DNA of 64,000 nt, from NCBI GenBank assembly GCA_003994795.1, contig AP018269.1:1367346-1431345 (forward strand), read 5' to 3'. The stretch is from Cylindrospermum sp. NIES-4074. GTDB lineage: Bacteria > Cyanobacteriota > Cyanobacteriia > Cyanobacteriales > Nostocaceae. The translations under genes and the position numbers were made by a program. Shown one piece after another: positions 37,803-46,631 of this stretch. Each line of letters begins with the position of its first letter. Within the stretch, counting starts at the first letter, position 1. The notes under the pieces were generated by a model. That model had not been told where the DNA came from. It made no database searches and worked only from the letters and a program-made list of their open reading frames with translations.

Positions 37803-38087
37803 TATTTTCCTGGTTGGTAATAGTTTCAGTGAGGTTTTTTATCTAAAAAGTTCTGTAACCCTGGCAAGATTTTACAAAAGTTAAAAAATCAGCATTAAAT
37901 TTTGTATTTATTAACTTTTATTAAGCCAAATCTTACGAGAGACTACAATTTTTTTAACTTCACATTAAAGGGAGGATAATAACAAATTAAAGAAGGGAGA
38001 ATTATCCCTCACAAAGAGAGCTTCTAATTGTCCCGGAAATACACAGGATAATGCGGATAGGCGTGACTTAACCGCCAAGGAGGTTTT

Positions 38088-40133
38088 ATGAACGAAAAAG
38101 TAAAATCGGGTTCGCGGAACGTTGCAATTGTTGGGCCTTATTTAAGTGGAAAAACCACTTTACTAGAAAGTTTGTTATTTGTCACAGGGGCGATTTCCCG
38201 CAAAGGTACTGTTAAAGATGGCAACACAGTGGGGGATAGTGCGAATGAATCGCGCGATCGCCACATGAGTGTAGAAGTCAGCGCCGCTAGTACCGAGTAT
38301 AGCGATACTCGCTTTACCTTTATTGACTGTCCGGGTTCGGTAGAATTCGCCCAAGAGACTTACAATGCTTTAATGGGAGTCGATGCGGCAATTGTAGTTT
38401 GCGAACCCATACGCGATCGCGTCCTCACCCTCGCCCCGCTATTTAAATTCCTCGATGACTGGGAAATTCCCCACATCGTCTTTGTGAACAAAATGGACAG
38501 GGCAAATATCAACGTCTTGGATACGTTACACGCCTTAAAAGCTGTTTCCAGTCGTCCCCTAGTCGCCCACCAATACCCCATCTTGCAAGGGGAAGAACTC
38601 ATCGGCTTTATCGATTTGGTGAGTGAACAAGCATATCAATACCATGCCGGCGCACCTGCTGATCCGATTCCCTTTCCCGAAAACCTAAAAGCAGAAGAAC
38701 ATATAGCCAGGGCGGAAATGTTGGAAGCCCTAGCAAATTTTGATGATCATTTATTGGAAGAACTTTTAGAAGACATTGAACCACCCCAAGAGGAAATTCT
38801 CAAAGACTTAAAACTAGAATTAGGCGCAGATTTGGTAGTGCCGGTTTTCTTTGGTGCAGCGGAACTAGATTATGGTGTTAGACCTTTATTAGAAGCGTTG
38901 TTAAGGGAAGCACCAGAACCAGAAAGCACAGCAGAACGCCGTTTAAGCAAAGTAGGTAATACTCCTTTGGCGCAAGTGTTGAAAACTTACTACACTCCCC
39001 AAGGTGGTAAACTTTCTTTAGTGCGGGTTTGGCAAGGTAAATTAACAGATGGAATTGTTCTCAACGGAATTCGCATCGGTGGTATTTATCGCTTGATGGG
39101 ACAACAACAGCAGTATATTAATGAAGCGGGTGCTGGTGAAATTGTCGCTTTAAGCCGTTTAGAGGGTGTGAAGACTGGGGATACAGTGGCTATAGATTCA
39201 CAGCAGGCGATCGCATTACCGAAAGCTGAAAATCTAGAACCAGTATACGCCCTGGCGATTACACCAGAAAAACGCAATGATGAAGTTAAACTCAGCAGTG
39301 CTATTACCAAGCTATTAGAAGAAGATCCTTCCCTCGCTTGGGAACAACACGGGGACACCCACGAAGTTATTCTCTGGGGACAAGGGGAAATACATTTGCA
39401 AGTCGCTTTGGATAGACTGCGCCGCAAGTATAATTTGCCAATGTCCACCCACTTACCCCAAGTACCTTATAAAGAAACTATCCGTAAACCTGTAGCTGCA
39501 ATTCATGGACGCTATAAGCACCAAAGCGGCGGACATGGGCAATTCGGGGATGTTTTTCTGGATATTCAACCACTACCCAGAGGTACAGGTTTTAACTTTA
39601 GTGAAAAGATTGTCGGTGGTGTGGTGCCTAGACAATATATACCTGGGGTAGAAATGGGTGTGCGGGAATTTCTCACACACGGGCCTTTGGGTTTCCCGGT
39701 GGTGGATGTAGCGGTAACGCTGACAAATGGTTCTTATCACAGCGTTGATAGTTCTGAACAAGCTTTTAAACAAGCTGCGCGTTTAGCAATGCAAACAGGC
39801 ATCCCCCAAGCGCAACCGACGCTGTTAGAACCGATTTTGCGGGTGTTGGTAACTACTCCCAGTGAGTTTACCTCGAAGGTGCTGCAATTGCTGAGTGGTA
39901 GACGGGGGCAAATTTTGGGTTATGAAGGCAGAGATGATTGGCAAGGTTGGGATAATGTATCTGCGTTTTTGCCGCAAGCAGAGATGCAAAATTTTATCGT
40001 AGAATTGCGATCGCTTACTTTGGGTGTTGGTTCTTTCCATTGGGAACAAGATCATCTCCAAGAAGTGCCAGAAAAGCTTGCTGAACGCATTCTCACGAAT
40101 GGTAGTAATGGGGGGAATGGTAACGGCAAGTAA
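38088..40133 (+). CDS. EF-G-like translation GTPase
   Basis: A 681-residue GTPase in the EF-G fold. G1 is GPYLSGKT at 16-23, G3 DCPG at 80-83 and G4 NKMD at 134-137; domain II and III follow (TDGIVLNGIRIGGIYRLMGQ), then domain IV with YKHQSGGHGQFGDVFLDIQP and the C-terminal TPSEFTSKVLQLLSGRRGQI. This is the EF-G-like group found beside true EF-G in many bacteria. A canonical EF-G has DTPGH at G3; here it is DCPGSVEF, so the catalytic His is replaced by Ser, a common trait of this group. The exact ribosomal step is unknown. AAGGAGG lies upstream of the ATG. Confidence 0.9.
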   Translation: MNEKVKSGSRNVAIVGPYLSGKTTLLESLLFVTGAISRKGTVKDGNTVGDSANESRDRHMSVEVSAASTEYSDTRFTFIDCPGSVEFAQETYNALMGVDAAIVVCEPIRDRVLTLAPLFKFLDDWEIPHIVFVNKMDRANINVLDTLHALKAVSSRPLVAHQYPILQGEELIGFIDLVSEQAYQYHAGAPADPIPFPENLKAEEHIARAEMLEALANFDDHLLEELLEDIEPPQEEILKDLKLELGADLVVPVFFGAAELDYGVRPLLEALLREAPEPESTAERRLSKVGNTPLAQVLKTYYTPQGGKLSLVRVWQGKLTDGIVLNGIRIGGIYRLMGQQQQYINEAGAGEIVALSRLEGVKTGDTVAIDSQQAIALPKAENLEPVYALAITPEKRNDEVKLSSAITKLLEEDPSLAWEQHGDTHEVILWGQGEIHLQVALDRLRRKYNLPMSTHLPQVPYKETIRKPVAAIHGRYKHQSGGHGQFGDVFLDIQPLPRGTGFNFSEKIVGGVVPRQYIPGVEMGVREFLTHGPLGFPVVDVAVTLTNGSYHSVDSSEQAFKQAARLAMQTGIPQAQPTLLEPILRVLVTTPSEFTSKVLQLLSGRRGQILGYEGRDDWQGWDNVSAFLPQAEMQNFIVELRSLTLGVGSFHWEQDHLQEVPEKLAERILTNGSNGGNGNGK

Positions 40134-40146
40134 TTTTAGTTAGTTT

Positions 40147-40179
40147 GGGGACACTCTTTGAGGGTGTCCTTAGTTTTTT
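40147..40179 (+). terminator. Terminator of the EF-G-like gene
   Basis: ggggacactc and gagggtgtcc-like arms flank tttg, followed by ttagttttttt. It lies 15 bases after the stop. Confidence 0.8.
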
Positions 40180-40256
40180 TCTCACGCAGAGGCGCATTCG
40201 CCGTCAGGCGTTCTCGCAGGGTAGGCGCAGAGAGAAGGAGGGGAGATGAGGGAGTT

Positions 40257-40691
40257 TCAAAACTTTTTATCTGTAAAAGGATTTGTAAACTTCACGCCTT
40301 CAACGGTAGCGCTTGATGCGAAGTCTTCACTATAAACTTCTTCAATTTGGTTGAGTCGTGCCGTTGCCCAAATTTGCGCGTCCCAAAACCCAAAGTGATG
40401 GGTTTCTACTCCGCGAATCGCTTCTAAGGAAATTAGCCGTGTAACATCAACAACGTGGCAAACAGCTAAATAGTTATGCATTCGCACCAGTGCCTCGGCA
40501 GGGGTTAATAGTAATCGCCGAGTGCGGGTTGTGGCCATAAAAAACTCCCCTATCACCTGGGTACTAATTACTGCTTTCCCAGAACGAATTAATCGATCAA
40601 CAACTGCGATCGCTTGTTCCTGTTTTGCGGTATCTAGTGGGTCGTAAATGTACACAAGAATGTTGGTATCAAGAAAAACTCTACCGTTCAT
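40257..40691 (-). CDS. PIN domain toxin
   Basis: A 144-residue PIN-type RNase. Catalytic acidic residues are visible in VFLDTNILVYIYD (Asp8), QVIGEFFMATT (Glu) and FWDAQIWATA (Asp), with the last metal ligand likely Asp in EDFASSATV. The frame runs upstream to 40754 within the antitoxin gene; the ATG at 40689-40691 (MNGRVFLDTN) overlaps the antitoxin's last codons and fits the PIN family. This is a type II toxin-antitoxin pair with the RHH gene. RNA target unknown. Confidence 0.85.
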   Translation of the reverse strand: MNGRVFLDTNILVYIYDPLDTAKQEQAIAVVDRLIRSGKAVISTQVIGEFFMATTRTRRLLLTPAEALVRMHNYLAVCHVVDVTRLISLEAIRGVETHHFGFWDAQIWATARLNQIEEVYSEDFASSATVEGVKFTNPFTDKKF

Positions 40692-40938
40692 AGAGGTCTT
40701 CTCGCTGCCAATCCCGACCTCCTGGTTGAGTAGGTCGAGTTTTGATTTGTTCAATAAATTCTCTTTCGGCTTCCCACAGTGAGATATCGGTTTGGGGTGC
40801 TGTTATTTCACCAAGATGAAGATCAATGGCTTGACGAATAATCTCGGCTTCACTTATACCCGTCTGTTGTGCGATCGCTTTTAGCAAATGTTCTTGACGT
40901 GGTTGGATATATATCTGCTTGCGAATTTTAGTTGACAC
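40681..40938 (-). CDS. Ribbon-helix-helix antitoxin
   Basis: An 85-residue protein with an N-terminal ribbon-helix-helix (RKQIYIQPRQEHLLKAIAQQ, GISEAEIIRQAIDLHL) for DNA binding and a charged C-terminal tail that should wrap the PIN toxin. Starts with GTG at 40936-40938. The coding end overlaps the toxin start by 11 bases. The promoter contains a palindromic operator, so the pair is probably autoregulated. Confidence 0.83.
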   Translation of the reverse strand: MSTKIRKQIYIQPRQEHLLKAIAQQTGISEAEIIRQAIDLHLGEITAPQTDISLWEAEREFIEQIKTRPTQPGGRDWQREDLYER

Positions 40939-40951
40939 AATTAGAGCTATC

Positions 40952-40974
40952 TATGATGTATACATCATATTATA
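40952..40974 (-). promoter_or_regulatory. Antitoxin operator and -10 box
   Basis: TATGATGTATACATCATA at 40952-40969 is an 18-bp perfect palindrome just upstream of the antitoxin GTG. On the minus strand a consensus -10 TATAAT at 40969-40974 abuts and overlaps its edge by one base. RHH antitoxins commonly repress their own operon by binding such palindromes, so this is the expected autoregulatory site. Confidence 0.8.
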
Positions 40975-41175
40975 CATTACTTTTTAAAGTGGCGATCGCT
41001 CAACATTAACTGTTACTTAAAATATTAGTTTTATTAATGTCAAAAATTGATGTTTAGCTTAAGTATATATTCTATTTTCAATGCTTTAAAACAGGTATAA
41101 GCTTGCTATTAAGTGGTTTGCTGTATAAAACTACCACTTAAAGTGTTAGTAAATTAATCAAGATCAGGAGCTTTT

Positions 41176-42144
41176 ATGCCGATTCCAATAATCCTGGGTG
41201 CAATTGCTTTGGGAACAGCTGTCTACGGAGCAGTTAAAGGTGCAGAAGGTGTTGGCAATATGAAAGAAGCAAACGAGATTGGTCAACGTGCTAAGAAACG
41301 CCATGAAGATGCCATAAGTCAATTGCAATCAGACTGGGAAGCTACTAATCAGTTAGCAGAAGAATATGGTCAACGCCAGCTAAATGTCAAGATTCATACA
41401 ATTGGACAGTTTGTGATTTTTATTGAGCAAATTGGCCAACGTGCAAAACAAGATATGGAGTTTTTAGAAGGTCTGGATGGAATATCTGTTCAGCAGATTC
41501 AGGAATACAAAGCTGAGGTGATGGAAGCTGAACAATTTTTTCAAGGTGGAGTTAAAGCAGTTGTGGCAGGTGCAGCAGCTGGTCAAGCTGCAACAGGTCT
41601 TGCAACATCTGTGGGAGTTGCTGGTACGGGTGCAGCTATTTCAGGACTAAGTGGAGCAGCCGCTTGGAATGCAACTTTAGCTTGGCTGGGTGGCGGCTCA
41701 CTAGCAGCTGGTGGAGGTGGTATGGCACTTGGTACTGTTGTTCTAGGTGGTATTACAGTTGGCCCAGCTTTAGCTGTTGGTGGTTTTGTACTTGCTGGCA
41801 AAGGTGAAAAAGCTTTGACAGAAGCAAAACAATATGAGGCTACAGTTAATACCGAAGTTGCCACGCTGAAAGCTGCCAGAGATTTTCTTGGACAAGTAAG
41901 ACGCAGAATTGATGAATTAAGTCTCGTGGTAGAAAATTTGAATAACTGTGCTGTTCTTAGTCTCAAACAGTTAGAATCTCAACCTTTTGATCGCCAACGT
42001 GATGCTGCTAAGTTTCAACAGGTAGCATTACTAATTAAGGCACTTGCTGAAATTATGAAGACTCCTATTTTAGATGGCGATGGAAAGCTTAATCCTGCTA
42101 CTGCTAGTATCCAAGCCAAATATCGTACATTGGGAGGTAGTTAA
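41176..42144 (+). CDS. Glycine-zipper membrane protein, first of a two-gene module
   Basis: A 322-residue protein. After a hydrophobic N-terminus (MPIPIILGAIALGTAVYGAV) comes a helical region, then residues about 124-209 are a Gly/Ala-rich hydrophobic stretch with NATLAWLGGGSLAAGGGGM at 165-183 and further GG/GxxxG steps, fitting membrane-inserting glycine-zipper hairpins. The C-terminal third is helical (FLGQVRRRIDELSLVVENLN, RDAAKFQQVALLIKALAEIM). An AGGAG site lies 9 bases upstream. The gene ends 2 bases before the next gene's start. I recognise the NATLAWLGGGSLAAGG motif as recurring in bacterial proteins of unknown role; a pore-forming or membrane-perturbing action is inference only. Confidence 0.7.
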   Translation: MPIPIILGAIALGTAVYGAVKGAEGVGNMKEANEIGQRAKKRHEDAISQLQSDWEATNQLAEEYGQRQLNVKIHTIGQFVIFIEQIGQRAKQDMEFLEGLDGISVQQIQEYKAEVMEAEQFFQGGVKAVVAGAAAGQAATGLATSVGVAGTGAAISGLSGAAAWNATLAWLGGGSLAAGGGGMALGTVVLGGITVGPALAVGGFVLAGKGEKALTEAKQYEATVNTEVATLKAARDFLGQVRRRIDELSLVVENLNNCAVLSLKQLESQPFDRQRDAAKFQQVALLIKALAEIMKTPILDGDGKLNPATASIQAKYRTLGGS

Positions 42145-42146
42145 TC

Positions 42147-42554
42147 GTGGGAATAAAAAAAATTGTTACAACAGCATTCAATGAAGCAATAAATCCTAAT
42201 GATTGCCTACAGCAAATGATGTCAGCATACACAGATTACATGAAAATAGCTGAACAAGAAAAAACAAAAAGGCGAGAGATTGATGCTTGGGAAAACGAAA
42301 GACTCGCCAAAATTAACATTTTACGAGAGTTTTTAATAGCATATCTTGAGCGCTCATTTGATGAACGTGCAGAAAACTTTCGTTCATTGTTTGCAGTTGT
42401 GGATAGTGCGATGGCATCAGGTAATAACGAACAACTAGCCCTGACATTAAATTCAATCACAGAAATTGCTAAATCTAGCCCTTTTAAAGAACTGGCAAAC
42501 TTAGCATCTGTTCGCGCTGCACTTGACGATCCAGACCACGAATGGACATTTTAA
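42147..42554 (+). CDS. Helical partner of the glycine-zipper protein
   Basis: A 135-residue helical protein starting MGIKKIVTTAFNEAINPNDC and ending LASVRAALDDPDHEWTF. It has long charged helices (KTKRREIDAWENERLAKINI, LREFLIAYLERSFDERAENF) and no membrane segment. Starts with GTG just two bases after the upstream stop, with a GGGAGG site inside the upstream gene's end, so expression is coupled. It could be a regulator or soluble partner. A terminator follows, closing a two-gene operon. Family unknown to me. Confidence 0.7.
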   Translation: MGIKKIVTTAFNEAINPNDCLQQMMSAYTDYMKIAEQEKTKRREIDAWENERLAKINILREFLIAYLERSFDERAENFRSLFAVVDSAMASGNNEQLALTLNSITEIAKSSPFKELANLASVRAALDDPDHEWTF

Positions 42555-42563
42555 ATTATTTAT

Positions 42564-42592
42564 AGTCCCCAGTGAGAAAGTTGGGGACTTTT
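42564..42592 (+). terminator. Terminator of the two-gene module
   Basis: agtcccca at 42564-42571 pairs with tggggact at 42582-42589, followed by ttttag. Confidence 0.75.
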
Positions 42593-42641
42593 AGTTCAGA
42601 GCAATTAATGGAAGAGTTACAAAATTTGCTATGGCAGTTGT

Positions 42642-42887
42642 TTAATTAAAAAGGTTTCTAATTTCATCATTACTGAGTCTTCCACCAAACTCTTGTATGA
42701 CTTCATCTAGAGCTTCTTGAGGGGTTTTATTACCAATCAAACCCTCTTTTACTTCATCTAGAGCTTCTTGAGGAGTTTTGTGACCAATCAAACCCTCTTT
42801 TACTTCATTTATAGTCTCATCATTTGCTCCCTCTTCTGGGGGTAGAGACGGTACATTTTGATTTGAGATAATAATATTAGTCTTCAA
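42642..42887 (-). CDS. Small acidic protein with tandem 17-residue repeat
   Basis: An 81-codon frame starting at TTG. It contains DEVKEGLIGHKTPQEAL-like units in direct tandem (51 bases each at DNA level, near 42700-42805), then EFGGRLSNDEIRNLFN. No signal peptide. The acidic helical repeat could bind a protein partner; no function is known and the start has no ribosome binding site, so it could also be a decaying gene. Confidence 0.5.
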   Translation of the reverse strand: MKTNIIISNQNVPSLPPEEGANDETINEVKEGLIGHKTPQEALDEVKEGLIGNKTPQEALDEVIQEFGGRLSNDEIRNLFN

Positions 42888-43103
42888 CTTAATTGAAGCC
42901 AGATGTGTTACATTAGTTATTATACTGAATCTAAATCTTATTATTAGCCGAATATAGCAATACTAAATCATTTATGAGATAAAAAAAGGGTGAAAAGCCT
43001 AGAAATACGTAGTTTTTGTCTATGTATTCTCTCATGATTCAATTCGGATTGCTATAGTATCGCTGATCTCACTTCGATTGCTTCCCGATTTGCCAAATCG
43101 TGA

Positions 43104-43454
43104 TTATTCATCATCAGCAAGCACTACTTCCACTCCTTTCAGGGAAAATAGTGCACCCAAACATATCGCCAAAGGTGCAGTTTTTCCATAATTCCATAAC
43201 TTCCTTTCAAAACCTACCCCAAAAGGTGTATTAGGAAAAGCTTCTTCCTCTGAGCGAAAAATACTAAAATAAGACTCTTCAGAATTCTCTAAATTATCAA
43301 TAACAATTTCCAAAGCTGCTCTAATATCTGTAGAATATGGACGGAGAGGTAAATTAAATCGTTCAGCCACAAGACGGTCTAAATCAGCTATATCTTCAAG
43401 CTGTATTTCCTCAATTCCGTAATCGTTAAGTGTACCTTGTATAGGAATAGTCAT
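43104..43454 (-). CDS. Hypothetical soluble protein (116 aa)
   Basis: Starts MTIPIQGTLNDYGIEEIQLE and contains DIRAALEIVIDNLENSEESY and NTPFGVGFERKLWNYGKTAP. Soluble, acidic, no recognised domain. Its first 22 bases, including the ATG, are repeated at 43728-43749, where a fragment of a related gene start is cut by a repeat. The duplication marks this as an accessory locus. Confidence 0.6.
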   Translation of the reverse strand: MTIPIQGTLNDYGIEEIQLEDIADLDRLVAERFNLPLRPYSTDIRAALEIVIDNLENSEESYFSIFRSEEEAFPNTPFGVGFERKLWNYGKTAPLAICLGALFSLKGVEVVLADDE

Positions 43455-43749
43455 AAAGCTAAGAATCTACTTGTATCACAATATGGTTCAGTTAAGAAAA
43501 TTGTAGGTTGGGTTAAGCGACCGCGCAACCCAACGAAGTCCAGAAATTTTGGGTTTCCTTTGTCTCGTTCCCAGGTTCTACCTGGGAATGCATTATGGAA
43601 GGCTCTGCCTTCTGTTATTTTGGAAATACATTAAAAGCAACTTTGCATTTTAAATGGGAGGTAGAACCTCCCAATAGGCATTCCCAGTCAGAGACTGGGA
43701 ACGAGGTAAACGAGGTAATGTATCTTTTATAGGAATAGTCATAAAGCTA
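43440..43749. repeat. Palindromic repeat cluster flanked by a duplicated gene start
   Basis: The region holds a hairpin (gttgggtt ... aacccaac near 43505-43532) and a 142-bp inverted-end repeat at 43564-43705 with ctcgttcccag ends, both familiar Nostoc intergenic repeats. The 22 bases at 43440-43461 recur at 43728-43749; the second copy starts a minus-strand frame MTIPIKDTLPRLPRSQ that runs into the repeat, so it looks like the broken start of a paralogue. Confidence 0.7.
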
Positions 43750-43761
43750 CAAAGCTATATT

Positions 43762-43965
43762 TTATATTATATCAAAAGTCACACAAGGACTATCAACTTC
43801 CTCTGATGGGGTGAACGAACTGCAAAAAGTGACAGTAGCACAATTCACCTCAAATTCATCAGGATGAATGCATTCTGTAGAACCTTCCACCTCGACATAA
43901 AAAGCACAGTCTTTGCAGATAGTCTTCTCATTCAATTTATTTTGCCAGTTACTTGAATTTGACAT
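43762..43965 (-). CDS. Small cysteine-rich protein
   Basis: A 67-residue protein, MSNSSNWQNKLNEKTICKDC, with Cys in KDCAFY, TECIHP, NCATVTFCSS and SPCVTF, enough to bind a metal ion or cluster. No signal peptide. No named family known to me. Lies in the accessory region between unrelated small genes. Confidence 0.6.
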   Translation of the reverse strand: MSNSSNWQNKLNEKTICKDCAFYVEVEGSTECIHPDEFEVNCATVTFCSSFTPSEEVDSPCVTFDII

Positions 43966-44065
43966 AACTCCAAATCCTGAAGGAATTTAAATAGGGTTTA
44001 AATAAAAATTTATCCCTCCTTCAAAAGGAGGGATATGCGAGAACTAATAGGCTAACTGAAAAGTA

Positions 44066-44947
44066 TTAAACTGGCTCCGATTTAGGTGCTTCAGATGATG
44101 ATGATTCTGCCTCTTTCTTCTCTTTCTTCTCCCCTTGGGAATCAGATGTTTGTTGCACTAGCTGGAGATGAATGTTATTGACTTGCACAATAAATTCTTC
44201 TATTGCTTGACTTGCTTTTAGTTGCTGTCCAACTTCATCAGGCGCATCATAGGAACGATAAAGCGGAGTTACTCCCAAGATAAATTTCTCTTGTTCAGCT
44301 TCTAACAATTCAACGGCTGTGTTAGCTGCAAGGGAATTCTTTTGAAAAGGAAAGGAAGTAACTATACTGGCGACAATAGAAGCAGCAGCGGGACAGATGA
44401 CAGGAAGCCATTTTAGCCAAGCTTGTCCGGCTTCTAATTTATCTACCAGCACTAAAATTGGTGTGACGCCTGATAAAACAACGGTGGAAATTTGCAAAAC
44501 ATAGTAAAGATTTCTCGATAGATCTCGAACCTTTTTGTAGTCGTCAATCAAATCTTGACTATATTGTAAAGCTTTTTGCCTGGCGGGAATGAGGTTATTT
44601 TGTTCCAAGGAATTATTACTGCTACCTAGAAAAGTATAGATTTCAGCTTTTTTGGTCAGTTCAGACCGATATGCCACATTCTGGTAATCGTTTAACAATT
44701 GTCTGTTGAAGAGGAATAAGAAAATCAGCAAAATTAGAGAAACTGCACCAGCGATTGCATAATCTTTGTTATCCGCAAAGACATAAATAATGATGGCATC
44801 GCTGATAAAAGCAGCTGCTAATAAATACTGAATAAACTTCAAGGTATACAACATATTTGGGTCTGACAAAGTGGATGGATTTGTAATTGTATGGGGAATG
44901 TCTCTCTGGTTTACCTGCTCAAGATTGGCCGTTTCCGAATTAGTCAT
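44066..44947 (-). CDS. DUF4231 (SLATT-like) membrane protein
   Basis: A 293-residue protein with paired helices at about 36-80 (FIQYLLAAAFISDAIIIYVF, AIAGAVSLILLIFLFLFNRQ) and 145-200 (YYVLQISTVVLSGVTPILVL, LPVICPAAASIVASIVTSFP), and a charged C-terminal tail (EKKEKKEAESSSSEAP). This pattern fits DUF4231 and the SLATT group, predicted pore-type effectors in nucleotide-signalling conflict systems. No SMODS or SLOG gene adjoins, so it is a standalone candidate. Role inferred from family only. Confidence 0.7.
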   Translation of the reverse strand: MTNSETANLEQVNQRDIPHTITNPSTLSDPNMLYTLKFIQYLLAAAFISDAIIIYVFADNKDYAIAGAVSLILLIFLFLFNRQLLNDYQNVAYRSELTKKAEIYTFLGSSNNSLEQNNLIPARQKALQYSQDLIDDYKKVRDLSRNLYYVLQISTVVLSGVTPILVLVDKLEAGQAWLKWLPVICPAAASIVASIVTSFPFQKNSLAANTAVELLEAEQEKFILGVTPLYRSYDAPDEVGQQLKASQAIEEFIVQVNNIHLQLVQQTSDSQGEKKEKKEAESSSSEAPKSEPV

Positions 44948-45242
44948 TGCCTCACACTTATTTTGCGATCATGAAAAATGCAGTTGATAGCACTTTTCTA
45001 TCCCATTCCAAAGTTTGCACATTATAACTCCTCAAAACTCCTGGTTAGGAAGCTAATAGGGAATCTAAATTAGTAGCAAAATCATGGTGGATTGGTGTTA
45101 AGTACAAATACCATACATTAGATTAGTGGAATATTCAATCAATATAAGTAAATTTATTACTCAGGGCTGACAAAAATGCCGGAATCTTCGTTCGGTGCAT
45201 AATTCAAGCGATGCCTTGATCAAGGTAACGTATCCCACAAAT

Positions 45243-46619
45243 TTAAGATTTATCACTGCTTTTGTTTTCATCTCCCAACATTTGCAGTAATTTTCGCGCT
45301 GCAAGAACACCGACAACAGCACCACCCACTAATTCTATGGCGCGGATAGCAGTTTTCTCAGTATCACCGTTAGCGAGGTAGCGCTGCAAAATCTCGTCAT
45401 TTATCCATTCAGCGGTAGCTTTGAAGTTATGCACCGGTGTTGGTAACAGTTCCAGATATGTGCCTTGACGGATTAAATGACCGAGTTCACCTGTGACTTC
45501 CAACAGGTCGAAAATGTTAGCAGCGGCATTATGGAGTCCCAGCTTGAGGAGAGTACCCCGAATGTTGACTGTAGCTGGTTTTAGGTCATCTCCCAAAGCA
45601 GTTGCTGTTAAATTATTTGCGATCGCCGCCCCTTGCTGATATGCTACTTGTGCAGTCGGTGGCAAAGGATTCTCCTCAACAACGGCACAATCACCGCCAG
45701 CAAACACTTCTGGGTAATCTGGTAGTTGTAAGGTGGGTGTGACTTGTAATCTACCACGTTGATCACGGTGTTCTGCTGGTATCGGCAAGTTTTGAATTAA
45801 AGGATGAGTAGCAGTGCCAGCAGTCCAAATTGTTGTATATGTTGGTAATATCTCCACCTGACCATCACGCTGATACTCAAGGGCATTTGGTAGTACAGCA
45901 GTCACTTTTGCCCCCAAAATCATCTCTATTGGTATTGTTCGCTTTTGCAATTCATTTTCCGCAATTTCTCGCAGATGGCTATTAATATCACCCTTGAGAA
46001 TTTCCTCGCTGCGATTTATCAGCACTACCCGCACTTCTTGAGAATTACCATTCATTGCTGCATACCAATGTGGGAGAAAATCGGCTAGAGTAGCTGCCAT
46101 TTCCACACCACTAGGGCCACCCCCAACCACTGCCACTGTTAAGAGTTGACGGCGGGTTTTGGGGTCGGTGGTATGTATTGCTGCTTCTAGGCATTTGTGC
46201 AAATGTCGGTCAATGGCGATCGCATCTTTTTGCATCCAAAAAGGTAGAGCAGATTCTTTTGCCCCTGCAACGTCGAAATAGCCAGTTACGCTCCCCACAG
46301 CTAGCACTAAATTACTGTAGTTATAGCAGTCTCCTGAACTTAAGTGAACTTGACGATTTTCTAGGTCAATTGATTCCACCTCAGCCTGTACAAATATCAC
46401 CCCGCTACCCCTGAGTAATTCTGTAAATAGTGGCGTTACTTGCATAGAATCCATTTCGCCGCTGAAGTATTCATAAAGCAAAGGCTTAAAACAAAAACGT
46501 CCATTTTTATCAATGAGGATAACTGAACGCGGATAATGTTGATGGCTGAGGTGTAAAGCTGTAAATAGTCCAGTAAAGCCACCACCAATAATTACAGTTT
46601 GATAAATTGGGTTGCTCAT
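45243..46619 (-). CDS. ndh: Type II NADH dehydrogenase (NDH-2)
   Basis: A 458-residue FAD oxidoreductase that passes electrons from NADH to quinone without pumping protons. The FAD motif VIIGGGFTGLFTALHLS is at the N-terminus and the NAD motif VAVVGGGPSGVEMAATLA in the middle; a C-terminal hydrophobic helix (AIELVGGAVVGVLAARKLLQ) probably anchors it. The start is the ATG at 46617-46619; the GTG six bases upstream is less likely. It is the last gene of the respiratory cluster and would feed quinol to the oxidase encoded upstream. Confidence 0.88.
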   Translation of the reverse strand: MSNPIYQTVIIGGGFTGLFTALHLSHQHYPRSVILIDKNGRFCFKPLLYEYFSGEMDSMQVTPLFTELLRGSGVIFVQAEVESIDLENRQVHLSSGDCYNYSNLVLAVGSVTGYFDVAGAKESALPFWMQKDAIAIDRHLHKCLEAAIHTTDPKTRRQLLTVAVVGGGPSGVEMAATLADFLPHWYAAMNGNSQEVRVVLINRSEEILKGDINSHLREIAENELQKRTIPIEMILGAKVTAVLPNALEYQRDGQVEILPTYTTIWTAGTATHPLIQNLPIPAEHRDQRGRLQVTPTLQLPDYPEVFAGGDCAVVEENPLPPTAQVAYQQGAAIANNLTATALGDDLKPATVNIRGTLLKLGLHNAAANIFDLLEVTGELGHLIRQGTYLELLPTPVHNFKATAEWINDEILQRYLANGDTEKTAIRAIELVGGAVVGVLAARKLLQMLGDENKSSDKS

Positions 46620-46631
46620 AAACACAAAGTT

